The notes below the pieces were generated by a model. The model was not told the DNA's origin. It saw only the letters and a program-made list of their open reading frames with translations, and searched no databases. This document shows positions 1 through 42,259 of a DNA stretch of 64,000 nt, piece by piece. Location: positions 24,171 through 88,170 of the forward strand of contig JAWQFJ010001822.1 in NCBI GenBank assembly GCA_034096865.1, read 5' to 3'. Source of the stretch: Theodoxus fluviatilis (Eukaryota; Mollusca; Gastropoda; Cycloneritida; Neritidae). The first letter of the stretch is position 1. Each line of letters opens with the position of its first letter. The position numbers and the translations under genes are program-made.

Positions 1-1132
1 CGAAGGACAGGCCTCTGCACTCTGATGTCAACTTCCTCCATCTTCCACTGCCCTCTGGCAACTGCCGAAGGACAGGCCTCTGCACTCTGATGTCAACTTC
101 CTCCATCTTCCACTGCCCTCTGGCAACTGCCGAAGGACAGGCCTCTGCACTCTGATGTCAACTTCCTCCATCTTCCACTGCCCTCTGGCAACTGCCGAAG
201 GACAGGCCTCTGCACTCTGATGTCAACTTCCTCCATCTTCCACTGCCCTCTGGCAACTGCCGAAGGACAGGCCTCTGCACTCTGATGTCATCTTCCTCCG
301 TCTTCCACTGCCCTCTGGCAACTGCCGAAGGACAAGCCTCTGCACTCTGATGTCAACTTCCTCCATCTTCCACTGCCCTCTGGCAACTGCCGAAGGACAG
401 GCCTCTGCACTCTGATGTCATCTTCCTCCGTCTTCCACTGCCCTCTGGCAACTGCCGAGGACAGGCCTCTGCACTCTGATGTCAACTTCCTCCGTCTTCC
501 ACTGCCCTCTGGCAACTGCCGAAGGACAGGCCTCTGCACTCTGATGTCATCTTCCTCCGTCTTCCACTGCCCTCTGGCAACTGCCGAAGGACAGGCCTCT
601 GCACTCTGATGTCAACTTCCTCCATCTTCCACTGCCCTCTGGCAACTGCCAAAGGACAGGCCTCTGCACTCTGATGTCAACTTCCTCCATCTTCCACTGC
701 CCTCTGGCAACTGCCGAAGGACAGGCCTCTGCACTCTGATGTCAACTTCCTCCATCTTCCACTGCCCTCTGGCAACTGCCGAAGGACAGGCCTCTGCACT
801 CTGATGTCATCTTCCTCCGTCTTCCACTGCCCTCTGGCAACTGCCGAAGGACAGGCCTCTGCACTCTGATGTCAACTTCCTCCATCTTCCACTGCCCTCT
901 GGCAACTGCCGAAGGACAGGCCTCTGCACTCTGATGTCAACTTCCTCCGTCTTCCACTGCCCTCTGGCAACTGCCGAAGGACAGGCCTCTGCACTCTGAT
1001 GTCATCTTCCTCCGTCTTCCACTGCCCTCTGGCAACTGCCGAAGGACAGGCCTCTGCACTCTGATGTCAACTTCCTCCATCTTCCACTGCCCTCTGGCAA
1101 CTGCCGAAGGACAGGCCTCTGCACTCTGATGT
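1..1132. repeat. 65-bp minisatellite
   Basis: About 17 copies of a 65 bp unit beginning cgaaggacaggcctctgcac, running in from the left edge and ending in unique DNA at about 1133. Units differ mainly at two sites: tcaactt versus tcatctt, and ccatctt versus ccgtctt. One copy has lost a base (near 458). Open frames here are repeat translations. Confidence 0.95.
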
Positions 1133-1257
1133 CATCTTCCCACCTCTTTCTCTGTCTGCCTTCCTTTTTGCTGGCACAGTGCCTTGCATCATTGTCTTAG
1201 AAAGGCCGGATGACTTCCACACCAGTGGACCAAGTAACCGATCTAGCTGATAGGCTG

Positions 1258-1470
1258 GCAACTCTGACCATCCTGACAGCTACAAATAAACTCTGACCAT
1301 CCTGACAGCTACAAATAAACTCTGACCATCACGACAGCTACAAATAAAATCGGACCATCACAACAGCTACAAATAAACTCTGACCATCACGACAGCCACA
1401 AATAAACTTGGACCATCACGACAGCCACAAATAAACTCTGACCATCGTGACAGCTACAAATAAACTAACA
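1258..1470. repeat. 29-bp tandem repeat
   Basis: About seven copies of ctctgaccatcacgacagct followed by acaaataaa, with substitutions in each unit (cctgacag, cacgacag, cgtgacag). Confidence 0.9.
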
Positions 1471-2236
1471 ACAAAATCCATTCATTCAGTGGACACGCAA
1501 GGCTGCAGCTGGTCAAGTGGGACTACATACAATTGGACACCTTCAACAGAGGCTACTCCTGACAATACATTTTCTGCCTTCTGATGAAACTGGAGAATAA
1601 TTAGCAGCACAGAAATTATCCAGGTGTATGTATGTGTCTGGTAGAATCTTCAGCACCAGGTTTTACAAAGCAATGCAAGAAGCTCTCACCTGTCCTAACA
1701 CAGAAGTTCAACATATACAAGGAAGGGAGGCAACTCGGATTACTTCCCTTGAAAACAACCTGTGCACTGCTACAGAATGAGGTCACGTTGCATAGACACA
1801 AGGTCCTGTGAGGAATAAGGCCAATGTCAACATGAGTCAAGAATCGCACACCTCCCTCATCTGCTGGAACGCTGCGGTCTTTGTATTTTCAGGGCCTGCT
1901 CCAGTAGCAGCCGCACAGCCAGCCCCAAGCAGCATTTACACTGCCTTTACACCTGCACAGCCAGCCCCAAGCAGCCTTTACACTGCCTTTACACCTGCTT
2001 TCACCATGTTGACCCATGTTGACACCGGCCTATTCCTCACAGGATCTTGGCTCTCCTTGCGTCCATGCAACGTGCCCCAAATCTGCTATCAACTTGACAT
2101 CCAACTAAACACAATTGAAAATGAACAGGAGAAAAACATCAAGCTTATGGAGTGAGTAACATGGCTCCAATTGTTATATGCCATGCCCTCCTCGTGAGCT
2201 GGACTCCCTGGCTGCTGGGCCTCCTGGGCCTGGCCA
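1471..2236. other. stretch left of the last visible WAC exon, nothing recognised
   Basis: Apart from a two-copy direct repeat at about 1915-1998 (cagccagccccaagcagc plus tail) I see no gene, exon or element on either strand. It presumably belongs to the WAC intron before the terminal exon. Confidence 0.5.
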
Positions 2237-2427
2237 ATGGATGGATGGATGGACAGTGTTTTACAGCCTATCAGCCTTGTAGGCTATGTAAGGCCATTTA
2301 GCACGAAAATCACTAGAACAGTCTAGAGTAAACGCTAATCAAGTCACGGTGTCCCTAGTTATTCGCATCTTACGAATCGCATAGGGAGGCGCGGTGGGTC
2401 AATTTTTACCCCGAACCCACAGGGGGA
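2237..2427 (-). mobile_element. SINE-like element with (ATCC)n tail, copy a
   Basis: Short GGAT run followed by a core containing gcctatcagccttgtaggct, cactagaacagt, ttattcgcatcttacgaatc and gggaggcgcggtgggtc, ending at cccacaggggg. Five further copies in the window share these blocks in the same order. Read on the minus strand the microsatellite becomes a 3' (ATCC)n tail, as in SINE-like retroposons; hence the strand given. No tRNA-type A/B box is identified. Confidence 0.6.
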
Positions 2428-2559
2428 GGGCCTGGCCAAATCCAGTGATCAGAACATTTTGATGAGGTTGGGTGAAATTCATACACGGAGAAACATGTTT
2501 TGGGAATATTCTGCTTAGAGCAACATAGAAATTTCCTCGTCAAAAAAGCCACTGCATCA

Positions 2560-2670
2560 CTGATACATGAATAAATGAATGAATGGATGAATAAATGGAT
2601 GGATGAATGAATGAACGGATGAATGAATATTGTTTAGGGGCCTAACAGCCTCATGTGACAATGTAAAGGC
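2560..2670 (-). mobile_element. diverged SINE-like copy with (GAAT)n
   Basis: A GAAT/GGAT run followed by ttgtttaggggcctaacagc and atgtaaaggc, recalling the core that follows the GGAT runs elsewhere but more diverged. A similar inverted stretch occurs at about 19186-19240. Confidence 0.35.
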
Positions 2671-3008
2671 TCAACATGTGTTTAAAATAGTGACAGCATA
2701 AAATGAAGATGTATGAATTCAGAAAATTCCCACACATACAAAATGACAATGCATGAACACAACAACACATTAAACACTCATGCATACATACATCTGAAAT
2801 ATTATGCTTGAGAAAAATAAAAGTATTTAATAAAATATTTCAAATGTTTTTCTCTTTTTTTTTTCCAAAGCAGTGCCATTATCTCTATCCACAAGTTGAT
2901 CTGGGTAACTCCTCGTCGGAGTGTCTGATAGCATATCTGTCCACCAGCTTATCCATTTACTCCATACAATCTTGTCATCTATTCATCCCATTATCCTCGC
3001 CAACCTAC

Positions 3009-34295
<31,287 letters not shown>

Positions 34296-34330
34296 CTGCA
34301 GGAGAGAAGTAATCATGTGGCGCTCATGAC

Positions 34331-34522
34331 TGGATGGGTAGTGGAAGGAGTATTACGGCCTATCAGTTTTTGTAGGCTATGCAAGGCCAGTAATCACGAA
34401 CATCCCTAGAACAGTTCCAAATAGGCACAAAGCAAGTTGCGATGTCTCTGTTTATTCGCCTCTTACAAAGCGTGTCGGGAGACTGGGTGGGTCAATTCTT
34501 ATAACCCCCAACCCACAGGGGC
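34331..34522 (-). mobile_element. SINE-like element, copy e
   Basis: Only a remnant ggatgggta tail, then the core (ggcctatcagtttttgtagg, tattcgcctcttacaaagcg, gggagactgggtgggtc) ending cccccaacccacagggg. Confidence 0.55.
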
Positions 34523-34912
34523 AGTCATGACAGGAGGAGACAGGCAACGCACAGACACTTACATGGTCATCATGATGTGAATTTCCCAGGACGCAATTCA
34601 AAGCACGCTTTAAAAGTGATCACTGCAATCATACGCAACATCTAACCACCCAGTTCTTGTAATAAATCCATTTCCAATGGAAGCATGGGGCATAATAAAT
34701 CAACGTCCGCCATGCTCAGTTTTTCCAGTGATCTCCCAACACACTAACTATTTCATTGGCTTCAAGACAGTGCATTGTTCAGAAAAGAAGTCACAGATTT
34801 ACACAGCTGACACACACTGGCAGCACAGACACAACACACAGCAAGAAAGCATCTCAGCACACACTGAGACCACCCCACTACCAACCCCCTACATCAGCAT
34901 GAATAATTAAAT

Positions 34913-35135
34913 GAATGGATGAATGGATGGATGAATGAATGAATGAATGAATGAATGAATGAATGAATGAATGAATGAATGAATGAATGAATGAATGAAT
35001 GAATGAATGAATGAATGAATGAATGAATGAATGAATGAATGAATGAATGAATGAATGAATGGATGAACGAAAGGGGCTTTATGGCCTATGAACCTTTGTA
35101 GGTTATGTAGGGCAATTGACAACAAAATCACAAAT
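34913..35135 (-). mobile_element. SINE-like element with (ATTC)n tail, copy f, truncated
   Basis: About 150 bp of (GAAT)n followed by atggcctatgaacctttgta and ggttatgtagggc, then the core stops and piggyBac-like coding sequence begins. The junction suggests insertion into the transposase gene. Confidence 0.5.
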
Positions 35136-35880
35136 GTCCTCAAATGGCAGGTAGATGGAAGAGAACACCTTGTTAAGATGGCCCACAAAAGGCCTCACCT
35201 TGTGAAGAGGTTCATGTCCATCTGTGCCAGCAGGCACATTGAGCTGGTTGTCATTCAGGTGAAGAAAGGCCAAAATGGACAGAAACCTGTCCCTCTTCAT
35301 TAGTGATCTGGCAAAGTCACATTTCAAACAAGCAGACACTGACCAGTAGTCCATGATGCTTGGCAACTGGACAATGCCCATGTGGAGGAGGATGGTGAAA
35401 AAAGTGGAAATTTCTGCATCAGTCACTGGTTTCCACATGGCAAACATGGATCGAGGGGAGAATGGAATCCCAGATGTTCGCTTCTGACGGATGGCTGCAG
35501 AGGCTCTCTTTCTTTGTGTGCTTGATAAGCTCTGGGGTCATGAAAAGTTTGTAGAAGTCAGTTGGGCTCGCATCAGCTGACATCTGCACCTGCATGCCAT
35601 AGGTGTCAGTGAAGGGATGTTTCATGGGGAAATTCCTAAGATTCCTCACCCATTCACCTGGATCAGCTTCATCGGAGGAGTAGAGAAGGTTTTCGGCATC
35701 CTCTGCATCTGAATTGATGTCTGTGTCTGCTGTAAACACAGTTTCCATCTCTTTCTCTCCCTCTGACGTCGACGGCGACGAAGTCGATTCGTCTTCGCTG
35801 TCAGCCACCTCTGCATTCTCGTTGACTGGGACTATTTCCGCGTCAGAATCATCAAGATCTTCAGAAGTCCAATATCCACA
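35136..35880 (-). pseudogene. piggyBac-type transposase fragment (N-terminal half)
   Basis: The first segment (35880 to about 35510) is acidic (DDSDAEIVPVNENAEVADSE) and ends PGEWVRNLRNFPMKHPFTD, typical of the leader of piggyBac-derived transposases. After a frame change near 35510 the next segment reads MWKPVTDAEISTFFTILLHM and then MGIVQLPSIMDYWS, the conserved start of the DDE_Tnp_1_7 fold. It continues to RPFVGHLNKVFSSIYLPFED and stops at the SINE-like copy f. The catalytic aspartates would lie beyond the truncation. Length is about 245 residues against roughly 550-600 for full transposases. Nonfunctional. Confidence 0.85.
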
Positions 35881-36034
35881 CGCGCACTCACACATACAGA
35901 GTTAGACAGACAAAGCCACAAACAGATTGACAGACACACAGACACAAAAGACAGACACACAGACACATACACACACATGCAAGCACGCATGCAGGCAGAT
36001 GGACGGATGGACAGACGGATGGACAGACAGACAG

Positions 36035-36040
<6 letters not shown>

Positions 36041-36127
<87 letters not shown>
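36041..36127. repeat. (GA)n microsatellite
   Basis: About 87 bp of pure GA, preceded by GGAC/AGAC repeats (36000-36040). Confidence 0.95.
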
Positions 36128-36131
<4 letters not shown>

Positions 36132-36484
36132 AGTGGTGATATGACCTCAAACAATGGAAATGACTCAATGATAACTGCTGATGTAGACAAAGAACAGGTG
36201 CTGATGAAACCATCTGCAACAGCCAGTATGCCTAGAGACAGACACAACCAATGAAAACAGGTCTGACATTCAACACTAAACTCCCTTCATACAGACATAA
36301 GATCTCAAGAACGGAAACAGCTTAGTGCTTCATACAGACCTAGACAAAAAGAAATAGGCTTAGACAGATAAATAGACCTAGAAAAACTAGGGTATTTATA
36401 TACAGTATGGAAACTAGACAGTACTTTACTACAGCAAATCACACCTACATATAGATACTTCTTTTCTACAGCAAATGGTCTACA

Positions 36485-36888
36485 GGCAGGTTTCATGGTA
36501 ATCACACTCTTGGATGTGTGTGAACTTTACTTTCAGATTACTTGCTTTGTGTGGTTATTTTCATATTTTTTCTGTTTTGAATTCGTAAGTATGGTATTTG
36601 CAATACAAAAAATAACATAAAAGCTAAAAATTCTATGATTAAGCATTTATTTGCGGGAATGTTTTGAAGCGAACGTGTGATTTGTCGCAGACACCATTTC
36701 CTTCTGCACATGGATGACCCAATTTTGAAGTGTGAATGCAGACATGAAAATAACACACAAAATTAATTATATTGGGGTTATTACTTCAAGTAATACATAA
36801 AGTTGGATTGTGAACAGACACAATTTCAAAAAAATCGAAATGGAGCATTAAATACTTAGATAGTGGAAAATTTTCAATCGCCATGGAA
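36485..36888 (+). mobile_element. diverged 5' part of the 2.2-kb GGCAGGTTTCA element
   Basis: Starts GGCAGGTTTCATGGTAATCA and follows the first about 400 bp of the element at 42260 with many substitutions (ctcttggatgtgtgtgaact, gaagtgtgaatgcagacatg, gtggaaaattttc). It ends at the N run and no right end is found after the gap. Confidence 0.7.
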
Positions 36889-36891
36889 NNN
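36889..36891. other. assembly gap (NNN)
   Basis: Three N bases; true size unknown. It interrupts the diverged 2.2-kb element copy. Confidence 1.
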
Positions 36892-36963
36892 TTCGTGTTT
36901 GATGGTGAGTGGTTTATTTTGGTTTGATGTTTATGCACAACCCGCCGCCCAGGTTGGGCAATC

Positions 36964-37368
36964 ATATCACTGGTTTGTCTACTGGTAAGTTGGAGGGAAA
37001 ACTTGAAGAAATTTAAACTAATTTCTATGTTTTCCTGACATACTTACCAGTAGACAAATTACTGTCCCACCCACCTCCCCGTTTGTGCATTGCTGAGTCT
37101 CAGCTTTGTCAAAGAGATGGAACGTGCTCTGCCTGCGCTATTTGTACCTGGCGAGTGGTGACGCGGCGCACTGGGAGTTACCTCCCTTTGCTCGTGGCGT
37201 CCCTAGCGCCATGTCTCGACCAAGCAGATTGGCCGTTGCAGGCAGGCACGTGTGGGTATGAATTATGCTAATTCTTTTTTCGAGGTCAATAGGTCATATA
37301 TCACTGGTTTGTCTACTGGTAAGTATGTCAGGAAAACACAGAAATTAGTTTAAATTTCTTCAACTTCC
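36964..37368. mobile_element. fold-back element with 63-bp inverted arms
   Basis: Arm 36998-37060 (acttgaagaaatttaaacta ... cttaccagtagacaaat) is repeated inverted at 37303-37366 with about two mismatches. The arm-end motif atatcactggtttgtctact also occurs directly at 36964 and 37298, so the left side is itself a small hairpin. The 230 bp interior has no coding signal. Confidence 0.7.
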
Positions 37369-37533
37369 ATGACCTGTATGGTTCAGTTCATTGTATCACC
37401 TGCTAGAAGTTTCCGAGTGTGGAACGCATATACCCGCGTCGTCAATAGTTTGACATCATCAACTTTGTATACATACAATAAAATCTCTCTCTATTGTTAT
37501 AATTCCAAACTGAGAAAACATAACAACTACAAT

Positions 37534-37560
37534 TTAACCTTTAGAGCGCCGCCGGCGCCT
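37534..37560 (+). mobile_element. piggyBac-type 5' terminus (TTAA plus inverted-repeat-like end)
   Basis: TTAA (37534-37537) followed by CCTTTAGAGCGCCGCCGGCG. TTAA is the fixed piggyBac target and C-rich ends of this type are usual. A transposase-like start lies about 280 bp downstream on the same strand. Confidence 0.55.
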
Positions 37561-37815
37561 TGAGTCGCCACAGTGTACATTCCCCAGACATCCGCCGGCG
37601 CCTCAGTGCGCCGAGCGATAGTGACGTGCTCTGTTGACTTGCCTAACCCTGCCTTCGAGTCATGCTGTTCTAAAAATATCAGTCATGTGCAGTGATCACG
37701 TGGCAACGAGATCCGGCATTTTGGCGATTGAGAGGACGCGCGGCGAATTTTCAGCGAATTTTTTTCACGAAGTTTGTCTTCGTCATTTGTGAATGGGACT
37801 TTTTTCTTTGCCAGT

Positions 37816-38032
37816 ATGGCGACTGACGAACAAGTTGAAGCGCTTGTGGAGTTATTTTTCGATTCTGACTCTCAGAATATGAATTTGAAGGCTTTACTGA
37901 CATTGATGTGATGGGAGATATATCATACAGAGCAAGCACGAGCTTCGACCGATCGATGTGTTGTGGTCTGTAGATCGACAAGAGGAGCGGAAGCTTGATT
38001 CAGATGAAAATGACTCGGCTGACTTCCCTAGC
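37816..38032 (+). pseudogene. piggyBac transposase N-terminal exon, frameshifted
   Basis: ATG at 37816 opens MATDEQVEALVELFFDSDSQ; one frame change later the sequence reads EYEFEGFTDIDVMGD, the EFEGF-type acidic leader motif of many invertebrate piggyBac transposases. Further on come stops and then DSDENDSADFPS before gtaagt. Nothing of the catalytic domain follows; a TCAAGGTCA-rich element starts at 38102. Confidence 0.6.
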
Positions 38033-38101
38033 GTAAGTAATTATAGGATTTTTTGTTTTGTTTTACACTAAAACATTTCCAGATGTATTTCCAAGTAATC
38101 A

Positions 38102-38764
38102 AAAGAAGGGCAAAGCCCATACGACTCACATGCTTGACCTTGACCTTTACATGACCTTGACCTTTACATGACCTTGACCTTCAGGGTCAAGGTCAAACAA
38201 CTAAACCTAGCAATGACATCATACACTAAAAACTGCTTTACACATTTTTCCTACCAAAATATGTGACCTTGACCCAAGGTCAAGGTCATCCAAGGTCAGG
38301 GTCAATCTTATGAAGTTCGGAAGAGTTATCTTCCATAGTTCAGGGTCAAGGTCACTTCGAAATATGTATACAATTTAGCTTTAGAGACCTCCTGTGACCT
38401 TGACCTTGAAGCAAGGTCAATCAAACTGGTATCAAAAGATAGGGATTACTTTGCCCTATATACCATATATAGGTCAGGTATCCAATCTCAAAAACTTCAG
38501 AGAAAATTGGGAAAATGTGAAAAATGGCTGTTTTTAGACAACATTTTCAGCCTCTGCGACCTTGACCTTGAAGCAAGGTGAAGTCACTATGTATGTTTTG
38601 TACGCCTTGTCATCCTACACCATCATGCCAAATTGGGTGTTGATAGACTTAATAGTCTCCGAGAGAAATCCAACGTTAAAGTTTTTTACAGACGCCCGGA
38701 CGCCCGGACGGACGAAAAGGGTGAGTACATAGACTCACTTTTGCTTCGCATGTGAGTCAAAAAC
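38102..38764 (+). mobile_element. TCAAGGTCA-rich dispersed element, copy 3 (internally deleted)
   Basis: Same ends as copies 1 and 2 but lacks about 190 bp of the middle (the block with gcacaatggtgcttattggc). It still has at least six TGACCTTGA/TCAAGGTCA sites, including an extra tacatgaccttgacctt repeat near the start. Confidence 0.85.
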
Positions 38765-39142
38765 ACATGTCGAATTCACTGGCGTCATCAAAAATTGTCT
38801 TTGAAGCGATTGTTGACAACTAATTTGCATAAATTTACATAATTTTCAATTTTTCGCTATTTGTTTTAATAAAACACAGTGAATGTTAAGGTATTCGTCG
38901 ATATTTGCATTTTAACTTTATAGATTGATATACTACAAGAAAACAACCCACAAAGAATGATGAATTATGTGTACTTATTAGCATTATTAATTAGATGGGC
39001 TCCGATTGGCCGAAAATTAAATCAAGCAAAACTTTGCTAAATATGATCCAATTTCAGAAATGTAAACTGTATTTCGATGTAAATTGAAGTTCCTATTAAG
39101 TTTAAAGAATTTCCATGTGATTTTGTGTGCTTCTCTGGTGCT
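38765..39142. other. AT-rich segment, nothing recognised
   Basis: No gene, exon or repeat that I can support. Confidence 0.5.
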
Positions 39143-39362
39143 GGGCCCGTATTCACAACGGCGATTTATTTTAACTCCGATTTATCTCTAAACTCACACG
39201 ATTCCAACTGCCTGTTCGGCTCTCCCTTGGCTGGAAACCAGTATATATAGCAAAGCGCAACCTAGGATCCTCTGATGAGCGTATCTAACCGATCAAGATA
39301 ACGCGGGGCTAGGGGATAAATCGAGTGTTAAAAAGATAAATCGCCGTTGTGAATACGGGCCC
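39143..39362. mobile_element. 220-bp MITE with 27-bp perfect terminal inverted repeats
   Basis: Begins GGGCCCGTATTCACAACGGC and the end is its exact reverse complement over 27 bases (through gatttat). The interior has further imperfect self-complementarity and no coding capacity. It abuts the LINE fragment on the right. Confidence 0.8.
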
Positions 39363-39900
39363 TGGTCTGATTAATATAAGAGAATACATGTTAAAGTATA
39401 AGAGAGGAGAACGTTCAGACCTACACCAGCATTTCAACAATAATTCACAACTACAGTTCTGTTCTTACTTAATTTTATTGATCAATTGCTATATCGATCA
39501 ACTGCTATCTCATGGCTTTCGCTCTTTATTATACTATGGCCCTCAACTGTGGAATTCTCTCCCTCACAATATCCGACACTCTACCTCCATCTCTTCCTTC
39601 AAATCCAACCTCAAAACCTACCTTTTTCAGCAATATTACTTGTGAATTCGTTAGAATCCTGCCGCAACCCCCCCCCCCCCCTCTCCTCTACCCCCACGTA
39701 CATCTTGACATCTGTGTAAATATTTGTATAGTATATTGTCAGTCTGATTGTGTACATCTGAATGCATGTGTTTGACTATGACTGGATGACTAAATGTTTA
39801 GACTGTGTGTTGTATGTTTATTTTGTATATGTATGTATATATGTTACGCGCTTAGAACCTCGGGAAAGGCGCTTTATAAGTATAATAAATTATTATATTA
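39363..39900 (+). mobile_element. 3' end of a non-LTR retrotransposon (LINE)
   Basis: The plus strand encodes the last part of a LINE ORF2: HGFRSLLYYGPQLWNSLPHN and then SSFKSNLKTYLFQQYYL before a stop at about 39645. The G(F/Y)RS...GP.LWNSLP..I......FK..LK..LF pattern is the usual C-terminal tail of CR1/Jockey-group reverse transcriptases. About 250 bp of 3' UTR follows, ending gcgctttataagtataataa and a short TTATTATA tail, a common LINE terminus. The fingers/palm region is absent: a 5'-truncated copy. Confidence 0.8.
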
Positions 39901-41459
39901 TCGCGAAACAAGCTAAACTCTAGAATTATATACATGTACTGACTTTTGCATTGAAGACTTGTTTACATAACGTAACACCACAAATTTCTGCTTTTCGTTT
40001 TTCACACTGTTCAGTTTAGCCATAAGTTGCATCAGTCACTAGTCAGAGTTCAATAATGTTCTTGGGACTGGGACTCCTGTTGAATGAAGAATTCCATGTT
40101 GAAACCACTGGTTCGATTATCAGAATGGCTGCATTCTTGGAAGGCCGCATTCCATCACAATCGCTATTCTTATTTCATATTTGAGTAGCATTAAAATAAA
40201 CACATGCACACACACAAAACATACTGAATTGAACTTGGAGGCATACATTGAAACCATTAAAAAAAAAACAAAAAAAACCACATGATATAAATCAAAATGG
40301 CCTTCAAACTATTGATACTTTCTTCAGTATGCTATTTTCCACAAAGTCACATCATTTTATTTACTAATTTAGAGATGAGATGTGAGAGATGGTAAGCTGG
40401 TATGTTTTGGTTTCACCCCATCATGATCATGGAGTAGGCCTACTCAGATACCCAACACCCCTGCGAGAGCATTCCAAACTGTTGAGCAGCGGTAGAGAGT
40501 GGCATTCTAAAAATAGCTTGAGCGAGAGGGGTGCCGCAGCAGTGGACTAGCCTAGTCAACTGACGCCAATGGCCAACATTTTTCCAACTTGTGATCATTG
40601 ATTGCTTTTTGTATTTTTTCATTTCAATCTCACGGAATCATGTACAGAAAGTTTATCGCTAAAACATCTAGGTATTGCTGGAATAAATCAAAACATCATT
40701 GCTTTGCAAAAAGCCTGACCAAACCAACTGTGAAGCAGTTGAAGTGACCAATGCCGCTCGCGAGCACACGCCACGGACTGTGAGCCATTGATCGTAAACC
40801 TGACTGAAAAATGTGGATGGGGTACCTCAGGAAGATGCACGATCCTGCGTCATTTTTAACACACATAGGAAACCAAATACACCATTTAAAAGAGGAAATC
40901 TTGAGGAATTTAAATATGTATGTACGAATTTGATCAGAATAGACTAACTGAGCAAATTTTTAAGAAGAAAAGGAGCACTGTCAAACTTACCTCAATAACG
41001 CGGGTTTGCAAATAGGAAGTTCGTACAAACGCCGAACGAAAGAGCAATCTTTTCACTTATTGACTGCCAAGTTTGAAAGCTATCCGATCAGAAAGAGCAA
41101 CGGAAGAGAGATTTTTAAATAGTGACCCGATTTGGAAAATGCGACTGGGCCCGTGCCACGGCAGGCACGCTGCGAGAAACACCCCGATTTTCACAAACAA
41201 CTTGTATTTTCGCAAAAAGTACAAAAGACACAAAATTTAAACTCTGTAGACATATTCTTCAAATAACAACTTTCATTCATATAATTAGATATAATATTTT
41301 GCGGATTGACCACAATTAGCCTTGAAAGTGAAGTGGTGGTGCACTGTGCAGTTTGGCTGGTAGCGCAAAGAGGGCTCTGGCATTGCTACTTGTTTAGCCT
41401 AGACTACTGATGGTCTCAAAGTTTGCAGAGTGAAGCAAACAGTGCATCCAACCCACACC
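39901..41459. other. mostly unique intron segment
   Basis: No exon recognised. 40436-40575 is an inverted, diverged copy of a 125-bp block found inside both 2.2-kb elements (see the separate entry). The rest looks unique. Confidence 0.5.
40436..40575 (-). mobile_element. isolated block shared with the 2.2-kb element interior
   Basis: On the minus strand, ctagtccactgctgcggcac, cctctcgctcaagctatttt and tttggaatgctctcgcaggg match 43290-43410 at roughly 85-90 percent by eye. Because it occurs without the element's ends, it is probably an older repeat captured by the 2.2-kb element. Confidence 0.6.
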
Positions 41460-42259
41460 AGAGTAAGCAGATACTAAAAAACAAACAGCTGAGGCTGAAT
41501 AATCAGCAGAGACTGAATAATCTGCAGAAACTGAATGATAAGCATAAGATTAAGAGGCCGAATAATGCAGCAGAGACTGAATAATCAGCACACTGAATAA
41601 TCAGCAGAAACTATATGATAAGCATTTATAAGAGGCTGAATATACTCAGCAGAGGCTGAATACTCAGCAGACTGAATAAATAATCAGCAGACTGAATAAT
41701 AAGCACACTGAATAATCAGCACAATGAATAATTATCAGAAACTAAATCAGTAAATGAAAAGCATACGAGGCTGAATAATCAGCAGAGACTGAATACTCAG
41801 CAGACTGAATACTCAGCAGACTGAATACTCAGAATACTCAGCAGACTGAATACTCAGCAGACTGAATACTCAGCAGATTGAATACTCAGACTGAATACTC
41901 AGACTGAATACTCAGCAGACTGAATACTCAGCAGACAGAATACTCAGCAGACTGAATACTCAGCAGACTGAATACTCAGACAGAATACTCAGCAGACTGA
42001 ATACTCAGCAGACTGAATACTCAGACTGAATAATCAGCAGACTGAATACTCAGCAGACTGAATACTCAGCAGACTGAATACTCAGCAGACTGAATACTCA
42101 GACTGAATACTCAGCAGACTGAATACTCAGACTGAATACTCAGACTGAATACTCAGCAGACTGAATACTCAGCAGACTGAATACTCAGCAGACTGAATAC
42201 TCAGCAGACTGAATGATCAGCAGACTGAATGATCAGCAGGAAATAAATGATAAGCATAA
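41460..42259. repeat. 16-bp tandem array (left part)
   Basis: Degenerate repeats of actgaatactcagcag with 11-13 bp short forms; cleanest at 41780-42230. It continues at 44479 after the inserted 2.2-kb element. Confidence 0.85.

Noticed and set aside
1616..2155. Open frames between the 29-bp array and the first SINE-like copy, considered for the WAC terminal exon
   Set aside because: No heptad pattern, no similarity to the WAC coiled coil, and no acceptor on the minus strand in the right phase.
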